Assembly (NCBI GenBank): GCA_003254925.1
Contig: QANZ01047505.1
Coordinates: 135,316-199,315 of the forward strand
Source: Chamaecrista fasciculata
Taxonomy: Eukaryota > Streptophyta > Magnoliopsida > Fabales > Fabaceae
Direction of reading: 5' to 3'
DNA length: 64,000 nt
Of this stretch, positions 59,488 to 64,000 are shown in pieces. The stretch's first letter is position 1. The number at the start of each line of letters is the position of its first letter. The notes beneath the pieces are model-generated. The model saw only the letters and a program-made list of their open reading frames with translations, made no database searches and was not told the origin of the DNA. The translations under genes were made by a program, and so were the position numbers.

Positions 59488-59525
59488 CCTTAATTTTTTT
59501 TTGGCCTGAAAAACACCCTTAATTT
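59488..59525 (-). mobile_element. Micro-insertion GTTTTTCAGGCC-A(n), copy 5
   Basis: A 20-nt insert (59497-59516) between 9-bp copies of CCTTAATTT (59488-59496, 59517-59525). Minus strand reads GTGTTTTTCAGGCC then A6, so it keeps a few more bases of the presumed source than the others. Confidence 0.65.
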
Positions 59526-60796
59526 AATCAAACACGCGAGCTAGGAAACATTTTGTGACAATTTCAAATTAAATCCGTACGTGAAAAGAGAATTAATGAA
59601 TGGAAAACAATGAAGAAATGAATTAAATACATCAAATTCAAATTGGCCAGTATATATATTAGTTATAATGACGAAGTGAAAATGAAATGATGAATTAACA
59701 GCTGGATCATGTAGGGCTGCAATAATAAATTAATTATATGTACTATACAATGGTGGGCAGTTGTTGTTTTATATGAGCATATACATATATATAATCATCA
59801 TTATCAACATTATTTATATTTAATTAAAATAAAGTTGATTAATGAATTAATCTAATTGAGTTTGAATATATAATTTATGTATATTATCATACATGCATGA
59901 ATATACGAACTCCGCGTTCACAAAGACTTGTCTTTGACCCTTTAAACAAAAATAACAAAAAGCAAAATGGTCCCACCAAACATGGTATCACTATCACATC
60001 ATCCCTTGTGTCACTTTATCACTGTTTCTATGTTCTTTGTCAATAGAACATACAACTTTTATGTTTTGACTTTAATTTTGACCATGTCATACACAGTTTT
60101 TTTTTGGGATTATTTTTTTTTTATATTTCTTTAAATTATGTTAAACTTTTATTTTACCACATATATAGGACATCATCATGTCTTATTGTCTTACATATTT
60201 TAGGCTTGGTTGGGAACCCTATCATCTTAAACTTATATCATTTAAATATTATCTCATTTTAAAATTCGATGAACAGTAATGATAGAGTGTTTGGTGGAAC
60301 TTTTATCTCATCTCATCCACATCATCAATTCACCCACAACATCATTTCATTTTTTTTTTATAATTACTATTCTTTCAATTTTCACTTACTTTTAAATTTA
60401 TCAGTATTTATTTTTAATGAGTATAATTTATATGGGGTTTAATTTGGACGTGGATTTAATAGACCTAGCTACACAAATATATTATGAGAATGTGCCATTG
60501 TAGACCATGGTCAATGTCTAAGTTCATTTAGAGTTACCACTTACCACTAGTATGGAGAAGATATAAGGTTTATTATGTTTGTAGCCTCACTTGTGATCAT
60601 AGGGCATAATATTTTTCCTTTTATATTTATTTTGAATCAGACATGAACTATCAATAAATAAAGTTAAACGAATAAATTTAATTATTTTTTTATTTCAAAT
60701 CTAAATACGATGAATTTTGAAGTTACAATTTACTCTTAACAAAGCTCTCTTTTTTTTAGTTAGAACTATTAACAAATAAGATTAAATTATGCTCAA

Positions 60797-60870
60797 AAGT
60801 AGTTGGAAGACATCCAGTGTGGCTGAAGGATTATATCACCTCCAAAGAAACTCGTAGCAACTGAATGTGG
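60797..60870 (+). pseudogene. Short Ty1/copia pol relic
   Basis: A plus-strand stretch encodes GRHPVWLKDYITSKE, the linker phrase between integrase and reverse transcriptase of copia polyproteins, then hits a stop. Nothing else of the element is recognisable around it. Confidence 0.5.
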
Positions 60871-61619
60871 GCTCATGCAGTATGTGAAGGAGGGAAAGGT
60901 GAGCGAGTCTGTTATGATGTTGTTTTTTGTAATTGAATAATGATATAACTTGTTGGAGGGGAAGGATTAGGATAAGTTTGATGTACAAGATCATTATGGT
61001 TTGAAATATTTCCCTCATTCAAAATAAGGCATCGCTTTATATTGGTTTCGTTACACTAAGATTTAATACAATACATGTATCATTCACTCATTTCTATTGT
61101 TTCTCATTCTTTTCTATCCATCCCATATCAAATATATAGTTAAATTAGTTAGAGTTTTTTTTAATATATTAGTTAGTTAGTTATATATCATGTTATATAT
61201 ATTTAATTACATGAGTATGTTATATATAGATAAATGGATGATTTCTTTGTATAACTATATATAGAGAGTAGCTATAACTAATAAATCACAAAATGATATA
61301 TAATTTTAACTAAATAATTATGATACATCATATTATATATAGTTAATTGATTTTACTGTGTAGAGTTAATTGGGAACCTACTGTATCATTATATATATAT
61401 GGTAGCTACTATATGTAATGCAAGTAATAATAATACAAGTGTTTTCTTCATTTATTCTTGTTCCTACAAGTATTTTTTGTCATATACCTTTTTTTTTTCA
61501 TTTTTTTAAAATGTTATCCTCATAAAACTCACATGTAATAGTGGGCAGTAGGAGTGTATATGGTCTTGGTCAAGTTTCAGTCAGATTCGATTGGTTATAG
61601 TCCGGCTGCATCAGGTCCT

Positions 61620-64000
61620 TGAAAGAGCTAACGAAGAAATGAGAAAATTCTGAAAAATGATTCTGTATATTGCTGATGTATTGAATTAGTACAGGTATGT
61701 TGGATTTTATACAAGCACAAAGAATAAAGAATGTTCTACACAGTGTACACCTCATCAATTACATAATGGAAATGAATTGCAATGTTAACAGAATTTTGTG
61801 GTCCTAGACTGACGCGTGTCCATTATCATTATCATCCCCCCTCAAACTCAGGGGTAAAGAATGAACCCTGAGTTTGGCACGCAGCTGGAGAAATTTGGTG
61901 ATGGCTAGTGGTTTGGTCAAGGCATCTGCCACTTGATCAGCTGAGGAAATGTGAGTGATAGTAATATAACCTTGCTGCAACTTTTCTCGAACATAATAGA
62001 GGTCAAGCTCAATGTGTTTGGTGCGAGAATGCAACACAGGATTGGCTGCTAACATGACAGCATTCATGTTTTCACAAAAGATGATTGGTGGTTCAGGACA
62101 CTGAGAAATAACTAATTCACTGAGTAGACCTTGAAGCCAAGAAACTTCAGCAACTACAAGTGCAAGTGATCAATATTCTGCTTCTGTGGAGGATTGGGAA
62201 ACCACTGGTTGTTTCTTAGATTGCCATGATATGAGATTGCTGCCAAAATACACACAGAAGCCTGATTTAGAGCGTCTATCATTGATGTCTGTAGCCCAGT
62301 CAGCATCACATAGTGCAGAAATGCGAGTAGTGCTAGAGGGTGTGAGGTGAAGACCTAAGTGGGAAGTACCTTGTAGATAACGCACGATGCGTTTGACAGC
62401 TTTCCAGTGCTCATTCAGTGGGGATTGCATAAATTGACTCACTTTGTTTACTGAGAAAGCAAGATCTGATCTGGTAATGTAAGTGTATTGTAGGGCGCCT
62501 ACCACTGATCTATATAGTTTAGGATTATCAAAAAGATCAATACCATCTTTGAAAATTTTGGTTGAGGGAGTCATGGGAGTGGGTTGAGGTTTTGCAGAAG
62601 CCATGTTGACTCTAAGCAAGAGATCAGTAATATATTTGGTTTGGTGCAGCAACATTGTTCCATCCTGTAATTTATGAACTTGGATTCCTAACAAATAATG
62701 AAGTGGACCCAAGTCTTTCAAGGAAAATCGACCATTGAGCATAGAAATGAAGGAGTGCAGAGCGTGGGATTGTTGCCAGTGAGGATGATATCATCCACAT
62801 AGACTAGAACATACATGGTGGAGGTGGGAGAGTGATGAACAAAAAGGGAATGATCACTTTTGGTCCTGGTGAATCAAAAAGAGAGCAGAGCAGCAGTGAG
62901 AGCATCAAACCAAGCTCGTGGGGCTTGTCTTAACCCATAAATTGACTTGTTTAATTTGCAAACTAAGTCAGAAGTACCTGTTTGAAAACCTTCAGGTTAA
63001 GTCATGTAGACTTCCTCAGTAAGCTTGCCATTGAGGAAAGCATTATTAATGTCTAATTGTCTAATGAGCCATCCTTGAGATAAGGCGATGCTAAGTATGA
63101 GTCTAACTGTCACAGGTTTGATGACAAGGCTGAAAGTTTCTGAGAAATCAACACCTGGGGTTTGGTGAAAGCCTTTGGCAACTAGACGGGCCTCGTGTCT
63201 GTTAAGAGTACCATCTGAGTTGTGTTTGACCCTAAAGATCCACTTGCACCCAATTGGTACTTTCCCTGAAGGTAGAGGGACTAATGTCCATGTGTTGTTT
63301 CTTTGAAGTGCAGTAAATTCATCCTCTATTGCAGCTTTCCAAACCGTGTTGGTCAAGGCAGCTTTGACAGTCTTGGGTTCCAGTTCAGCAGTGTAAGCTT
63401 TGGGTTTAAAAATGCCACACTTTCTGAGGGTGGACATAGCATGAGTGTTAGAATTTTGTGTGGTAGATAGAGGCTTGGGAATGGAAAGAAGCATTTGGAT
63501 AGTTGAGGTAGCTGTGCTGGAAGTGGTATTGGAGGATGTAGGTGTATTTAGTGTGAAGGAGGGGATCATGTATCAAGTAAAAGATGAATTTGTAGATGAT
63601 GGTGAAGCAGCAGAAGCATTTTGAGGTAAATGGCAAGGTGACCTGTCCTAGATTCAACCTGTGGAACAGAAGAAACTTGTGACAGCAAAGGGTTAGCAAT
63701 ATCAGTATTATAAGTCATACTAGGTGTAGCAGTAGAATAAGAAATAAGAGGAATGCTTGGAATAGAAGTGGGTGTGAGAGATATGGAAGATGGAGAAGAT
63801 GAAACAGATGAAGTAGTGGCATAAGGAAATTGAGATTCATCAAATACAACATCCCTAGATATGAATAATCTACCATTGGATGCTAGACATCGATATCCTT
63901 TATGAGAAGAACTATTTGTTGGAGATTGTGCCCTAGGGCCAATCATTTTATAAATATGTTTTTGTTGGGAATTGTAGGCGCCTAACGCAGCGGAAGCAAA
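61620..64000 (-). mobile_element. Ty1/copia retrotransposon, 3' part, decayed
   Basis: Read on the minus strand from the window edge: integrase C-terminal region, hinge, reverse transcriptase, RNase H, then a purine tract GAGGGGGGA (61843-61835), then an LTR starting TGATAATG at 61834. The LTR has a TATA-like TTGTATAAAA and probably ends near 61620 (CTTTCA). The LTR end is uncertain because the 5' LTR is outside the window. Confidence 0.85.
61804..63985 (-). pseudogene. Copia polyprotein (integrase C-terminus, RT, RNase H), disrupted
   Basis: Recognisable blocks: KGYRCL..GRLFISRDVVFDE (integrase end, about 63900-63830), NTWTLVPLP and CKWIFRVKHNSDGT (RT start), QLDINNAFLNG, the catalytic YVDD at 62801-62790, SLKDLGPLHYLLGI, and the RNase H end TKHIELDLYYVRE and DQVADALTKPL. 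In-frame stops interrupt it at 62999-62997, 62876-62874 and 62172-62170. A reading-frame shift lies between 62790 and 62742, and another is likely near 63600. It cannot make an intact polyprotein. Related to genomic copia elements only; no envelope. Confidence 0.85.

Larger units (their letters stand above)
56880..60796. other. Long AT-rich intergenic region
   Basis: TA and TTAA microsatellites and two micro-insertions (59228, 59488). No gene or RNA recognised. Confidence 0.35.

Overview
The window is nuclear DNA from a eudicot plant. It is AT-rich, its genes are split by GT-AG introns, it carries plant-only gene families (AP2/ERF factors, a PPR protein, a steroleosin, the PSB33 photosystem protein), and its intergenic space is full of plant transposable elements. 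I could not place the genus.

Gene layout, left to right. 1-3.6 kb is repeat-derived (a hAT MITE, a GATCG-rich foldback). A CDK-like protein kinase lies on the minus strand (3673-10379, 8 exons). A steroleosin/HSD1-like short-chain dehydrogenase lies on the plus strand (13103-16041, 6 exons), with a tRNA-Asn gene antisense in its second intron and RY/ABRE seed motifs upstream. A single-exon E-class PPR gene follows (17077-19368, +). Then come an ERF019/ERF020-like factor (23111-23692, -), PSB33 (30378-32596, -, 3 exons), a DUF506/PDDEXK-like gene (37847-40839, +, 3 exons), a secreted GH5 endo-beta-mannanase (43579-46391, +, 5 exons), tRNA-Pro(TGG) (47551-47622, +), a plastid NTF2/SnoaL-like protein (48403-54235, -, 5 exons) and an ERF021-like DREB factor (56058-56726, -). 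The right end is a decayed Ty1/copia element on the minus strand that runs off the window.

The subset kinase, ERF019/020, PSB33, NTF2-like, ERF021 looks like the Arabidopsis At1g71530-At1g71450 block in the same order (from memory, not searched). The steroleosin, DUF506 and mannanase genes would then be insertions or lineage differences.

The richest signal is in the mobile DNA. Four foldback elements have 9-bp target duplications (three perfect, one 8/9) and long arms built from TTTTGGTCCC or TTTGGTACCC modules, as expected for non-autonomous Mutator elements. One of them carries a copied piece of splicing factor SF1/BBP. A fifth element has only about 10-bp matching ends but a 9-bp duplication, and carries a broken LEA_2-type fragment. 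There is also a perfect solo LTR, a hAT MITE with an 8-bp duplication, two mini-Helitrons, and several tRNA-derived SINEs with clean target duplications. Most unusual are at least five very small insertions (16-20 bp). Each is only CAGGCC plus a poly(A) run, flanked by 9-16-bp target duplications. At least four more of the same size have other short heads. They look like retroposition events in which almost nothing but the tail was copied.
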